Source: Pseudomonas sp. Leaf48
Lineage (GTDB): Bacteria; Pseudomonadota; Gammaproteobacteria; Pseudomonadales; Pseudomonadaceae
Length of the DNA stretch: 64,000 nt
Assembly: GCF_001421885.1 (NCBI RefSeq)
Contig: NZ_LMLH01000011.1
Location: forward strand, 44,648 to 108,647
Direction: 5' to 3'
A model generated the notes under the pieces. It ran no database searches, was not told the origin of the DNA, and was given only the letters and a program-made list of their open reading frames with translations. A program made the translations under genes and the position numbers. This document shows positions 63,694 through 64,000 of this stretch, piece after piece. The first letter of the stretch is position 1; every line of letters starts with the position of its first letter.

Positions 63694-63858
63694 GCGCGAA
63701 CTTTAGGGCGTGAGGGGCTTGAGATCAACAAAAAATGTCGCGTTTTTGCACACTTCCGTCGTGCGGCCCCTGACAGGTACTGATGTAACCGACCTGTGTG
63801 ACGGTGTGATGTTCCCGTTGCAGGAAGAATTGAGGTGTTTCAGGGGGATTTTTGGTGT

Positions 63859-63880
63859 GCCATTCGCGAGCAAGCCCGCT
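63859..63880. repeat. Single REP sequence
   Basis: CCATTCGCGAGCAAGCCCGC is the standard Pseudomonas REP core in a single copy, without an inverted partner nearby. Confidence 0.8.
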
Positions 63881-63895
63881 TGTATGTTTAGACTT

Positions 63896-63972
63896 GAAGG
63901 GGTGGGTGGGACTAAAGCCTCGCTTCTGACTCTGACCAGTACAGACCGTGGGAGACATCGTCCCACCCCTTC
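63896..63972. other. 77-bp block closed by an 11-bp inverted repeat
   Basis: GAAGGGGTGGG (63896-63906) and CCCACCCCTTC (63962-63972) are exact inverted repeats around 55 bases that contain a second small stem (TGGGA and TCCCA). No open frame here is convincing. The rest of 63496-64000 holds only the features listed. Function unknown; a structured RNA or small palindromic element is possible. Confidence 0.4.
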
Positions 63973-64000
63973 ACCTAATGCGCCGATAAGGAATGCATCG

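Noticed and set aside
63703..63966. An 87-codon minus-strand frame at the window end
   Set aside because: It spans a REP and inverted repeats, has no ribosome site, and its sequence looks random.

Overview
The window is chromosomal DNA of a Pseudomonas, most likely of the P. fluorescens group. The basis is gene content and order, which I recall as that of the P. aeruginosa PA4740-PA4772 block plus the PA4513-PA4524 block, together with Pseudomonas-type REP/REPIN palindromes and a GC-rich codon habit. No database search was possible, so the species call is an inference.

Layout. (1) 1-6214: a lactate utilisation locus read leftwards (lldP, lutA, lutB, lutC, start of an FAD-linked oxidase) with its divergent GntR regulator lldR and a 17-bp palindromic operator. 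(2) 6266-12000: smpB, a Na+-coupled transporter, ratA-rnfH, bamE, fur and recN. (3) 12000-38210: a long housekeeping run in one main direction: grpE-dnaK-dnaJ, dapB, carA-carB-greA, yhbY (reverse), rlmE, ftsH-folP-glmM, tpiA-secG, tRNA-Leu, initiator tRNA, rimP-nusA-infB-rbfA-truB-rpsO-pnp. (4) 38279-46691: tRNA-Thr, a membrane-bound PAS/GGDEF/EAL protein with visibly AT-richer codons, a small DUF6388-like protein, nadC, ampD-ampE and a chemoreceptor. (5) 46728-54346: tatD and fruR leftwards, and the fructose PTS operon fruB-fruK-fruA rightwards, with a FruR operator between. (6) 54379-55452: a repeat cassette made of two copies of a terminal-inverted-repeat element, one intact DUF559 nuclease-like gene and the 3' end of a second. 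(7) 55478-62202: an iron-uptake group piuB, piuA (leftwards) and piuC plus a Sel1 gene (rightwards). (8) speC (leftwards) and a structured non-coding stretch to the window end.

How the parts work together. The lactate genes import and oxidise lactate under LldR. grpE and dnaK each carry a near-consensus sigma-32 promoter, so the chaperones respond to heat shock. The tRNA-fMet to pnp run is the conserved translation/transcription-factor cluster, punctuated by hairpins. FruB, FruK and FruA import fructose as fructose-1-phosphate and phosphorylate it further. Fur and the Piu proteins form an iron-starvation module.

The most unusual region is 54379-55452. The second element copy is longer than the first by exactly four units of a 41-bp tandem repeat (340 versus 176 bp), and both copies sit 11 bp from the stop codon of a DUF559 gene, one intact and one reduced to its 3' end. 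Other points of interest are two sigma-32 promoters with identical spacing, a probable relic of a DUF4149-like gene after greA, hairpins in the carA leader and inside folP, a degenerate GGDEF motif, and unexplained structured DNA upstream of speC.
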